DNA of 6,395 bases from an uncultured Lachnospiraceae bacterium (GCA_948665105.1 CAPNGW010000141.1:1-6395), one strand, 5' to 3'; positions 1 through 5,078 are shown, numbered from the stretch's first letter. Made by a program: numbers and translations. The notes: a model not told the origin generated them from the sequence alone.

Positions 1-144
1 ATCCGGGCCGAGGTGGTGAACTATCAGGACCTTCTGGACTGTGGCTCCCTGGCGGCAGCCAAGGAAAAGGGCCTGGTGGGCCTGGAAGGCAAAGAATACG
101 TCGTAAAAGACGGCGACGTGATTCTGTTTCGGTTCAATGTGTAA
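1..144 (+). CDS. ychF: Redox-regulated ATPase/GTPase YchF, C-terminal end (partial)
   Basis: This is the last 47 codons of an open frame that enters from the left edge and stops at 142-144 (TAA). The peptide runs from IRAEVVNYQDLLDCG through EGKEYVVKDGD to the terminal FRFNV. The ending GKxYxVxDGDxxxFRFNV is the hallmark C-terminus of the YchF/OLA1 family, inside the TGS-like domain after the G domain and coiled coil. Family knowledge: YchF is a cytosolic Obg-related P-loop protein that prefers ATP, binds ribosomes and is linked to translation and oxidative-stress responses. The nucleotide-binding part lies outside the window. A strong terminator follows 14 bp after the stop, so ychF is probably the end of its transcript. 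Codons here are visibly richer in G and C (GCC, CTG, GGC) than in the two-component genes downstream. Confidence 0.93.
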   Translation: MRAEVVNYQDLLDCGSLAAAKEKGLVGLEGKEYVVKDGDVILFRFNV

Positions 145-158
145 AGCATTGAGACGTG

Positions 159-220
159 TAAAACAGGAAAAGATAAGGTTGCTGTGCTTGCACAAAGCAA
201 TCTTATCTTTTTCTGTTTTA
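159..220 (+). terminator. Long intrinsic-terminator hairpin after ychF
   Basis: The two arms are nearly perfect inverted complements. TAAAACAG (159-166) pairs with CTGTTTTA (213-220), AAAAGATAAG (168-177) with CTTATCTTTT (202-211), TTGCT (179-183) with AGCAA (196-200), and GTG (184-186) with CAC (191-193). Two G-U wobbles (167/212 and 178/201) and an AA bulge (194-195) interrupt it. That gives about 27 paired positions around a 4-nt loop, far longer than a usual 7-10 bp terminator stem. The outer stem is A-rich on the left and T-rich on the right, so the T tract is part of the stem and the element could act in either direction. It sits just after the ychF stop, which supports a terminator role. 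Confidence 0.8.
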
Positions 221-221
221 T

Positions 222-235
222 AGGGCGAAAGCCCT
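222..235. repeat. Small GNRA-capped hairpin next to the repeat array
   Basis: AGGGC (222-226) pairs with GCCCT (231-235) around the loop GAAA, a GNRA tetraloop when read as plus-strand RNA. It directly joins the long ychF terminator on its left and the palindromic array on its right. Its function is unknown; it may be the left end of the repeat element. Confidence 0.45.
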
Positions 236-351
236 CATCCCCAGAAAGCATGCTTTCTGGGGATGGCACGGAGTTAGAGAGCACGCTCTCTGAGGCTGTC
301 ACGGCGCCAGAGAGGATGCTCTCTGAGGCTGGCACGGTGCCAGAGAGGATG
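234..351. repeat. 33-bp palindromic tandem repeat, about 3.6 copies
   Basis: Units lie at 234-266, 267-299, 300-332 and a truncated one at 333-351. Each holds a short inverted repeat of the form CAGAGAG..GCTCTCTG followed by a GAGGCTGGCACGG-type linker. The first unit matches the third at about 24 of 33 positions and contains a perfect 30-bp palindrome at 236-265 centred on GCATGC. The period is exactly 11 codons, so the array stays open on both strands. Plus reads as xPExMLSExxT-like repeats and minus as PxSExxLSGxV-like repeats. Adjacent units carry compensating changes in their arms, which suggests that the stem is maintained. I recognise no named family; it resembles a REP/MITE-type intergenic palindromic element in behaviour. 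There are no unique spacers, so it is not a CRISPR array. Confidence 0.8.
236..265. repeat. Perfect 30-bp palindrome in the first repeat unit
   Basis: The left arm CATCCCCAGAAAGCA (236-250) is the exact reverse complement of the right arm (251-265), with no loop, and the centre is the SphI-like hexamer GCATGC. On both strands the frame reads PESMLSG because of this symmetry. It could be a protein-binding dyad, a cruciform site or a repeat-element core; the sequence does not decide among these. Confidence 0.85.
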
Positions 352-462
352 TCCCGAATATTCCACAACAAAAAACCTCCCTTTCACACCATACCCTTAT
401 CCCAACCCCGGAAATATTTCGATATAACATCATAAGAACCAGAATGCAAAGGAAGTGAAATC

Positions 463-1197
463 GTGCAGATTGCAATATGTGATGATGAAAAAGAAATCAG
501 AGAGATGCTTGCGGAAAAAATCAGGCAGCTTTATCCCAAGGCGGCCTTAGCCTTCTACCCCTCCGGTCAGACATTGCTCTTGTCGGACCATCACCCGGAT
601 ATTTTACTGCTGGATATCCAGATGGCAGGCAAAAACGGTATGGAAACAGCCAGAGAATTTCGCAGGACTAACAAAAATACCATTCTTATATTTGTAACCG
701 CTCTGGAGGAATATGTGTTTCAGGCATTTGACGTAGGAGCATTCCATTATCTGGTAAAGCCCTTTGAGGACAAAAAGCTTGAAGAGATTTTGAGAAATGC
801 CATAAGAGAGCTTGAGGACAGAAAAACCAGGAAAACGGAAAATCCCGGGAGGGAAACGTCAAGTCTTATGATTATGGCAGGCGGAAAGCACATTACTGTG
901 AATACGGAGGAAATCATCTATGGGGAGGTGTTTAACCGCAAGGTAATTCTTCACACCATTCATGAGGATATAGAATACTATGGGAAAATGAAAGAATTAC
1001 AGGAAAAGGTGGGAGAGGACTTTTACCGCCCCCACAGGGCTTATCTTGTAAATTTTAACTATATCCGAAAATACGATGCCACAACCATTTATCTGGAGAG
1101 AGGACAGGCACTTATGGCAAAGCAGAATTACAGCGAATTTGTAAAATGCTACCTTAAGTATAATCAGAGAAAAGGAAGAAGAAATGATAAATACTGA
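463..1197 (+). CDS. LytTR-family response regulator (AgrA/LytR type)
   Basis: This 244-residue protein is the cytoplasmic output half of a two-component system. Residues 1-120 form a receiver domain: the acidic pocket is D7-D8 in the ICDDE motif, the phospho-acceptor is D51 in LLLDIQM, and the switch residues are T79 and K99 (in KPF). Residues about 133-237 fit a LytTR DNA-binding domain, with the typical FYRPHRAYLVNFNYI stretch near 188-202. The length is normal for the family. The start is GTG at 463, chosen because AAGGAAG lies 7 bp upstream and the first residues begin directly with the receiver's first strand. Its end overlaps the kinase start by 14 bp, so the two are translationally coupled. 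Family knowledge: such regulators bind short direct repeats and control peptide signalling, bacteriocins or surface proteins. The specific target is unknown; the flxA-like gene downstream is a candidate by position only. Confidence 0.93.
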   Translation: MQIAICDDEKEIREMLAEKIRQLYPKAALAFYPSGQTLLLSDHHPDILLLDIQMAGKNGMETAREFRRTNKNTILIFVTALEEYVFQAFDVGAFHYLVKPFEDKKLEEILRNAIRELEDRKTRKTENPGRETSSLMIMAGGKHITVNTEEIIYGEVFNRKVILHTIHEDIEYYGKMKELQEKVGEDFYRPHRAYLVNFNYIRKYDATTIYLERGQALMAKQNYSEFVKCYLKYNQRKGRRNDKY

Positions 1198-2572
1198 TGA
1201 ATATTGGAGGGTAATTGTCTATGTGATTCCCATTGTGGAGATTTTGATTGGGGGGTATTGCCTTTACAGGCTCGCAAAGCCCTTTATGGAAAATAGGAGG
1301 GGGACGTTCCTGGTTGGGGTATCATATTCCCTGACTATGCTGATATTTTACATGACACCCCTGCCCTTTGACAGCTTTATGCCTTGTGGGGCAGGGGTTT
1401 TTGCAGCGTTTCTTGTGATGTGCCGGATAGACCGGGAGAACTATGGGCAAAAAGTATTTCTTTCAGTAACATTTTTCGCTCTGCGGGGATTTACCTTTTC
1501 GATGGCGGAAATTTTATATGACAGATTGTATGATTTTGCCGCAGATACAGACTTTATGGCGGCTCATCCCAATCTGTCCCCTGGGCTGTATATGGGGGTA
1601 TGTGTATTTTACCTTCTGCTGGGATTCGGACTTACAGCACTGGGGATATGGTGTATCTTAAAGAGCTATGCGTATAAGCATGAGAGAATGTCAAAAAAGG
1701 AGCTGCTGGTTCTGGTGATTCCTTCTGCTATGGGAGCTGTGGGGTATGAGATTATATGGAGCTATCGCATCTTTTATGTGATGGAAGAAAGGAAAATGTC
1801 TGTCTTCTATGACACCTTGTCTCTGCTCTATTACACAGTGGCTGTGATGGCGATTGTTGCAGTGATTGTGCTATATCAAAGCATTAAGGCAGGGCAGGAG
1901 GAAAAACTGCAAAATGAGCTGCTATCTGTGCAAATTGAAAATGCCAAAAGACATATGGAGCAGGTGGAAAATTTATATCAGAATATCGTGAGCGTAAAGC
2001 ACGATATGACGAATCACATTATTACCCTGGAAAGACTTTATGCAGGGAATAAGACCAAGGAGGCCCGGGCCTACAGCAACGAATTGAAAGCAGCTCTTTT
2101 AAAGCCGGCAGGCAGGATGAAAAGCGGCAATCCGGTGACAGATGTGATTTTGCAGGAAATGCAGATGGAAGCGGACAGAAGACAGATTCACTTTGAAACA
2201 GATTTCCATTATCCACAAAGCTTAAATGTGAATGCCTTTGATATGAGTGTGATTTTAAATAATGCTTTACAGAACGCACTGGAATATGCAGATAAGCTTG
2301 AGGGGGCCTTCGTTTCTGTCCTTTCCTACCGCAGGAACAATGCCTATATGATAGAGGTAAGAAACAGCTTTACAGGCAGCCTTAAGTGGGATACACAAGG
2401 GGAGCTGCCCATGACATCAAAGGAGAAAACCGGGGGAAGTAAGGCTGGCAGAGTCCACGGATATGGGCTTTCCAACATACGCAGGGTTGCGCTGAAATAT
2501 GCAGGGGATATAGCCATTGACGTAAGGGAGGGGGTGTTTTGTCTCAGCATTTTATTGATGCTTGAACCATAG
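1184..2572 (+). CDS. GHKL sensor histidine kinase, seven-helix membrane type (AgrC-like)
   Basis: This 462-residue inner-membrane kinase is the partner of the regulator just upstream. Seven hydrophobic segments lie at about residues 9-31, 41-60, 66-81, 90-106, 135-159, 173-195 and 212-233. A charged, probably coiled-coil linker (about 234-265) follows. The phospho-acceptor motif is SVKHDMTNH, with H273 followed by D274 as in the AgrC/SpoOB-like kinases. The ATPase domain has an N box with N359, N360 and N364 (NNALQNALEY) and a G box GYGLSN at 426-431. ATG 1184 is inside the regulator gene, overlapping its end in another frame. The AGAAAAGGAAGAAG stretch upstream can serve as ribosome site. 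AgrC-type kinases often sense secreted peptides, but I find no agrD- or comC-like gene and no AgrB or peptidase gene nearby, so the signal is unknown and the pair looks orphan in this window. No clear terminator follows. Confidence 0.92.
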   Translation: MINTDEYWRVIVYVIPIVEILIGGYCLYRLAKPFMENRRGTFLVGVSYSLTMLIFYMTPLPFDSFMPCGAGVFAAFLVMCRIDRENYGQKVFLSVTFFALRGFTFSMAEILYDRLYDFAADTDFMAAHPNLSPGLYMGVCVFYLLLGFGLTALGIWCILKSYAYKHERMSKKELLVLVIPSAMGAVGYEIIWSYRIFYVMEERKMSVFYDTLSLLYYTVAVMAIVAVIVLYQSIKAGQEEKLQNELLSVQIENAKRHMEQVENLYQNIVSVKHDMTNHIITLERLYAGNKTKEARAYSNELKAALLKPAGRMKSGNPVTDVILQEMQMEADRRQIHFETDFHYPQSLNVNAFDMSVILNNALQNALEYADKLEGAFVSVLSYRRNNAYMIEVRNSFTGSLKWDTQGELPMTSKEKTGGSKAGRVHGYGLSNIRRVALKYAGDIAIDVREGVFCLSILLMLEP

Positions 2573-2615
2573 ACAGCCGGGTTCACACCAGAAAAGGTCT
2601 AATCCGCATCATTCT

Positions 2616-2673
2616 CCTTGATTGTAAAATAAAAATGCCGAAAGTAAAATTAAGAAAGTTTTCAATCAGGAGG
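2616..2673 (+). promoter_or_regulatory. Inverted repeat in the flxA-like leader, overlapping the ribosome site
   Basis: CTTGATTG (2617-2624) is complementary to CAATCAGG (2663-2670), with one G-U pair. A mismatch and then AAA (2626-2628) with TTT (2659-2661) extend it. The right arm covers the first three bases of the AGGAGG ribosome site (2668-2673) of the following gene, so a folded leader could hide it. The 34-38 nt between the arms is A-rich and has TAAAAT hexamers at 2625-2630 and 2645-2650 that could be -10 elements, but no well-spaced -35 is convincing. A DNA-level operator is an equally possible reading. Only the complementarity is seen; the role is inferred. Confidence 0.35.
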
Positions 2674-2681
2674 AATGTAAT

Positions 2682-3338
2682 ATGACAGTGAATGGTATTG
2701 GTGGAGCAAATGGCAATATGCAGGCAGGACGTTCCGGTATGAAGCTACAGAAGGATTCTGTCAGTAAGAACATTCAGAATCAGATAGCAAACGCACAAAA
2801 AAAGCTGCAGGAACTATCTTCTAATGAGAATATGACCATTGAGGACAAGATGAAGAAGCGGCAGGAAATTCAGCAGCAGATTACGGATCTGAATCAGCAG
2901 TTAAGGCAGCGCCAGATTGAGCAGAGGAAAGAAATGCAGCAAAACAAGTCTGGGATGGACGACATGCCTGGCGGCAGAGGCAGGGCATCAAAGGCAGGAA
3001 ACCAGGGTGGCGGACTGTCACAGGCCAGTATGCAGGCCATGATTTCAGCGGATTCCTCCATGAAGCAGGCAAGGGTGCAGGGCGGTATGGCAACCAGAAT
3101 GGAAGGCCAGGCCAGAGTACTGGAGTCCGAGATAAAGTCGGATAAGAAAAGCGGCATAAATACCGAGAAGAAAGAGGAAGAGCTGGCAGATTTGAAAGCA
3201 AATGCAGAGAGTGCAGCTGCTTCCCGGATTTCCACTCTTGCGAAGGCCGGAGAGGCCGTGGAGGAGTCAAAGGAAGAGCCTGCCGTCACAGAAGAGCTGC
3301 CGGAAGCACAAACATTGAACGCAAGCAGCAATGGATAG
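2682..3338 (+). CDS. FlxA-like coiled-coil protein
   Basis: This is a 218-residue soluble protein with no cysteine, no signal peptide and no membrane segment. Residues about 24-88 are a strongly charged, heptad-like helical region rich in Q, K, E and L (QNQIANAQKKLQELSSNEN, then MKKRQEIQQQITDLNQQLRQRQ), which is the signature of the FlxA-like family. Residues 91-112 are a Gly-rich flexible stretch. A second helical region (about 113-190) is Ala-, Lys- and Glu-rich. The tail is acidic and low in complexity. ATG 2682 has AGGAGG 8 bp upstream. Family knowledge: E. coli FlxA is a flagellar-regulon protein of unknown role, while many clostridial homologues occur without flagellar genes; none are present here. 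It starts 109 bp after the kinase gene, so it may be read through from the two-component operon or be its target. Function is unknown. Confidence 0.78.
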   Translation: MTVNGIGGANGNMQAGRSGMKLQKDSVSKNIQNQIANAQKKLQELSSNENMTIEDKMKKRQEIQQQITDLNQQLRQRQIEQRKEMQQNKSGMDDMPGGRGRASKAGNQGGGLSQASMQAMISADSSMKQARVQGGMATRMEGQARVLESEIKSDKKSGINTEKKEEELADLKANAESAAASRISTLAKAGEAVEESKEEPAVTEELPEAQTLNASSNG

Positions 3339-3346
3339 GGAAAAGC

Positions 3347-3378
3347 TAGTGTACTGACACGTTCATTTCAGTACACTA
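3347..3378. terminator. Hairpin shared by convergent genes
   Basis: TAGTGTACTGA (3347-3357) and TCAGTACACTA (3368-3378) form a perfect 11-bp stem with a 10-nt loop. It lies between the stops of the plus-strand flxA-like gene and the minus-strand small gene. In the minus direction it is followed by GCTTTTCC, a short T tract. In the plus direction it is followed by ACTTCGTTA, which is poor in T. It therefore fits an intrinsic terminator for the minus-strand gene better, and a weaker one for flxA-like. Confidence 0.6.
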
Positions 3379-3384
3379 ACTTCG

Positions 3385-3537
3385 TTACATTGGGTTTGCC
3401 TTCTCTTTTCCGTATTTTGCCTTCCCCTGAATTTCAGGTACAGGAGCTACGTCATTTTTAGGTATGTGTGTCTTATGATTACTTTCCGTACCGTGAGGCT
3501 GCTTCGGGTCAGGGCGTTTCATACCGGCTTTTGCCAT
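3385..3537 (-). CDS. Small basic proline-rich protein, 50 residues, unknown function
   Basis: The gene is read on the minus strand from ATG (3535-3537) to TAA (3385-3387). AGGAGGTG lies at 3545-3552, 7 bp before the ATG; this is among the best ribosome sites in the window and is the main evidence that the frame is used. The peptide begins MAKAGMKRPDPKQPHGTESN. It has seven prolines, nine lysines, three histidines (15, 21, 24), no cysteine and no hydrophobic segment, and ends GKEKANPM. Such a composition suggests a small, disordered, nucleic-acid- or protein-binding product. I have an impression of similar small proteins in Lachnospiraceae but cannot confirm it here. It has its own candidate promoter and a hairpin 7 bp after its stop, so it looks like a complete single-gene unit convergent with the flxA-like gene. 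A small spore protein is a possible alternative, without direct evidence. Confidence 0.78.
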   Translation of the reverse strand: MAKAGMKRPDPKQPHGTESNHKTHIPKNDVAPVPEIQGKAKYGKEKANPM

Positions 3538-3587
3538 GGTTTATCACCTCCTCTTTTATTTTTTTGTTCAGCAAAATAGATTTTGGA

Positions 3588-3616
3588 ATTTTACACATAA
3601 GTTTTCGCTTTGAAAA
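3588..3616 (-). promoter_or_regulatory. Candidate promoter of the 50-residue gene
   Basis: Read on the minus strand, TTTTCA (3611-3616) is followed after exactly 17 bp by TAAAAT (3588-3593), matching the vegetative consensus at 4 of 6 and 5 of 6 positions. Transcription would begin near 3581, giving a leader of about 44 nt with the AGGAGG site. The area is AT-rich throughout, so chance matches are possible. Confidence 0.42.
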
Positions 3617-3647
3617 CAGTGTCCCATAGAAGCAAATTTTTTATTCA

Positions 3648-3676
3648 TTGTAAAAAGCATATAATCATGCTATATT
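3648..3676 (+). promoter_or_regulatory. Promoter ahead of the acetyltransferase remnant
   Basis: TTGTAA (3648-3653) lies 17 bp before TATATT (3671-3676), and the -10 is preceded by TGC, giving the extended form TGnTATATT. Start of transcription would be near 3683, about 40 nt before ATG 3724. An overlapping TATAAT at 3660-3665 has only a run of T as possible -35. This promoter and the minus-strand one point away from each other. Confidence 0.55.
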
Positions 3677-3723
3677 GACTAGTGAGAAGAAAGATGAATT
3701 TATAAACAGGAAAGATATTTAAG

Positions 3724-4078
3724 ATGGAACTGAAACAAGAGGATATGAGCAAGGTCACAATTCGATTCAATGAAATGAAATGCATATTGCAATCTCCATT
3801 ATGAAAGAGGTTGCTGCATGGGGACGGGAGCAGGGATACCGAGTCTGGCCGGATGAATGGCTGACACCTGAGGAGCTGGTTACACCTGATGCCCAACCGG
3901 AGAATTTCTGCATCGGCTCCGTCTACGGCGAAATTGCCTGTGCTTTTATTCTGCAATGGACAGATTCTGACTATTGGCCCCATGCCCCTGAGTATGAAGC
4001 GGCGTACCTGTTAAGATTGTGGACATTATCGACTATCCCAATGGCAGAGCAATGGCGTTGTACGAATTGGAAGTGTAA
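3724..4078 (+). pseudogene. Broken GNAT-family N-acetyltransferase
   Basis: The remains of one gene lie in three frames. The N-terminus starts at ATG 3724 with a weak AGGAAAG site 9 bp upstream and reads MELKQEDMSKVTIRF, then stops after 26 codons. The body is in the frame of 3780 and reads IMKEVAAWGREQGYRVWPDE, WLTPEELV, QPENFCIG, ACAFILQW and YWPHAPEYEAAYL up to about 4010. The C-terminus switches to the frame of 4010 and reads VKIVDIIDYPNGRAMALYE to LEV and TAA at 4076-4078. Family knowledge: these blocks belong to GNAT acetyltransferases in which the AAYL block is followed by the acetyl-CoA-binding motif (Q/R-x-x-G-x-G/A) and then a long helix and strand before the C-terminal block. That centre, roughly 50-60 residues, is missing at about 4010, so the defect is a deletion plus at least one frameshift near 3760-3785, not a single base error. 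The product would not bind acetyl-CoA. The original substrate is unknown. Confidence 0.82.
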
Positions 4079-4163
4079 AAAAGTTCTGAAAAGCTAAGGA
4101 CAAATCCCGTGGTGGTAACACTTTTCTCCCTCTTTGCATATCTTATCCCAGGAGGATTTACAT

Positions 4164-4415
4164 ATGCGACTTTGTGAATTGAGGGAAAAAGAAGTGATTA
4201 ACATTTGCACCTGCCGCTGCATCGGCTGTGTCATGGACGTGGACATTGACGAGTGCACCGGCTGTGTCCGGGCATTGATTATCCCCGGGCCTTGCAAGAT
4301 GTGGGGGCTTTTTGGGCGGGAATTTGAGTTCATCATTCCCTGGTGTAATATCAAGTGTATTGGGCCGGATGTGATTTTAGTGGAATTAAAGGAAGAAGAG
4401 AAGAAAAAGCTCTGA
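4164..4415 (+). CDS. ylmC: YlmC/YmxH family sporulation-associated PRC-barrel protein
   Basis: This 83-residue protein starts MRLCELREKEVINIC and contains the conserved blocks IIPGPCKMWGLFGRE and FIIPWCNIKCIGPDVILVEL, which mark the YlmC/YmxH family. Its fold is a PRC-barrel and the length is normal. Family knowledge: B. subtilis YlmC and YmxH are small proteins linked to sporulation regulons, with no defined biochemical role. Seven cysteines are visible, several in pairs (CTCRC at 16-20, CTGC at 31-34), more than I would expect for the family; metal binding or disulfides are conceivable but unproven. The start at 4164 is preferred over the in-frame ATG at 4134 because AGGAGG is at 4150-4155, 8 bp before it, and family members begin MRLCEL. 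The nrdR promoter begins 16 bp after its stop, and no terminator is visible between them. Confidence 0.9.
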   Translation: MRLCELREKEVINICTCRCIGCVMDVDIDECTGCVRALIIPGPCKMWGLFGREFEFIIPWCNIKCIGPDVILVELKEEEKKKL

Positions 4416-4430
4416 AATGGAGGGTTTAGG

Positions 4431-4459
4431 TTGACAATATTTGTAAAATTAAATATACT
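4431..4459 (+). promoter_or_regulatory. Near-consensus vegetative promoter of nrdR
   Basis: TTGACA (4431-4436) is a perfect -35, followed after 17 bp by TATACT (4454-4459), 5 of 6 for the -10. Transcription should start near 4466. The short leader contains a weak hairpin AGCC-CAAG-GGCT (4471-4482) and then GGGAGG ahead of the nrdR ATG. Confidence 0.85.
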
Positions 4460-4513
4460 TATAGTAGTAAAGCCCAAGGGCTGGGGTTGGTAAATATTTG
4501 GGAGGATTACAAG

Positions 4514-4966
4514 ATGAAGTGTCCGTTTTGCAACAGCGATAATACCAGGGTGATTGATTCCAGACCGGCAGATGACAACAGTTCCATTCGCCGTAGAAGA
4601 CTGTGTGATGAATGCAGTAAGCGCTTTACCACCTATGAGAAGGTGGAGACCATCCCACTTATCGTGATTAAGAAGGATAATAACCGGGAGCAATATGACC
4701 GTTCCAAGATTGAAGCCGGTGTGCTTCGGGCCTGCCACAAGCGTCCGATTTCCGCCACTCGGATTAACAAGCTGGTGGATGAGGTGGAGACAGAGATTTT
4801 CAACCGTGAGGAGAAGGAGATTCCAAGCTCTGTAATCGGTGAGATTGTCATGGATAAGCTGAAAGGCGTTGAGGCGGTGGCCTATGTGAGGTTCGCCTCC
4901 GTCTACCGGGAATTTAAAGATGTGAATACCTTTATGAATGAGCTTAAGAAGATACTGGATAAATGA
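4514..4966 (+). CDS. nrdR: Transcriptional repressor NrdR
   Basis: This 150-residue protein has the usual NrdR length. It starts MKCPFCNSDNTRVIDSRPAD, with zinc-ribbon cysteines C3, C6, C31 and C34. The RRRRLC and RFTTYEKVE motifs follow, and then an ATP-cone domain (about 49-139), where NREQYDRSKI and VAYVRFASVYREF are typical. NrdR is a cytosolic repressor that senses ATP/dATP and shuts down ribonucleotide reductase genes by binding pairs of NrdR boxes. No nrd genes are in the window, so it acts elsewhere. The start at 4514 fits the GGAGG site at 4501-4505 and the invariant MKCPFC beginning; the longer in-frame start at 4487 would add nine non-family residues. It is flanked by its own promoter and terminator, so it can be expressed as a single gene, with possible read-through from ylmC. 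Confidence 0.97.
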   Translation: MKCPFCNSDNTRVIDSRPADDNSSIRRRRLCDECSKRFTTYEKVETIPLIVIKKDNNREQYDRSKIEAGVLRACHKRPISATRINKLVDEVETEIFNREEKEIPSSVIGEIVMDKLKGVEAVAYVRFASVYREFKDVNTFMNELKKILDK

Positions 4967-4993
4967 GAAGGAGAGCCTTGGGGCTCTCTTTTT
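4967..4993 (+). terminator. Intrinsic terminator after nrdR
   Basis: GAGAGCC (4971-4977) and GGCTCTC (4982-4988) form a GC-rich stem around TTGG. The T run at 4989-4993 follows, and it can also pair with GAAG at 4967-4970. It starts right after the nrdR stop. Confidence 0.92.
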
Positions 4994-5010
4994 CGATTAT
5001 GGATTCATAC

Positions 5011-5039
5011 TTGCAACGGCAGAGGAAGTAAGGTATCAT
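5011..5039 (+). promoter_or_regulatory. Promoter of the hydrolase-yqeG-rpiB unit
   Basis: TTGCAA (5011-5016) is separated by exactly 17 bp from TATCAT (5034-5039), matching consensus at 4 of 6 and 5 of 6 positions. It lies between the nrdR terminator and the AAAGGAG ribosome site (5066-5072) of the next gene. The leader would be about 33 nt. Confidence 0.6.
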
Positions 5040-5078
5040 GTAAGGAGATAAATCAGTTTACAATAAAGGAGAGATTTT

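Noticed and set aside
234..351. CRISPR array
   Set aside because: The units are directly adjacent with a 33-bp period and no unique spacers of constant length, and no cas gene is present.
411..420. GAAATATTTC palindrome ahead of the two-component genes as an operator
   Set aside because: A 10-bp AT-rich dyad is expected by chance, and no convincing -35/-10 pair accompanies it.
184..435. Plus-strand 83-codon open frame through the repeat array
   Set aside because: It starts inside the terminator hairpin without a ribosome site, and its length is explained by the 33-bp period. The tail MSRIFHNKKPPFHT to 435 has no independent support.
2618..2644. Flagellar sigma-28-type promoter (GCCGAAAG at 2637-2644) before the flxA-like gene
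   Set aside because: The matching -35 would be TTGA instead of TAAA at a 15-bp distance; the better TAAA at 2625-2628 is too close. No flagellar genes are nearby.
2641..2663. LytTR binding repeats (AAAGTAAAA and AAAGTTTTC) upstream of flxA-like
   Set aside because: The repeats are 14 bp apart instead of about 21, and match the known AgrA-type site poorly in an AT-rich stretch.
2881..3331. Minus-strand open frames of 129 and 145 codons across the flxA-like gene
   Set aside because: They are antisense to a well-supported coding sequence, lack good ribosome sites and have low-complexity translations.
4452..4466. NrdR box (autoregulation) over the nrdR -10 region
   Set aside because: Only ACT-TAT-AGT is symmetric; the longer 16-bp box is not met and no second box is seen.
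4094..4738. Minus-strand 214-codon open frame over ylmC and nrdR
   Set aside because: It is antisense to two recognised genes and their promoter, with no family features and no ribosome site of note.
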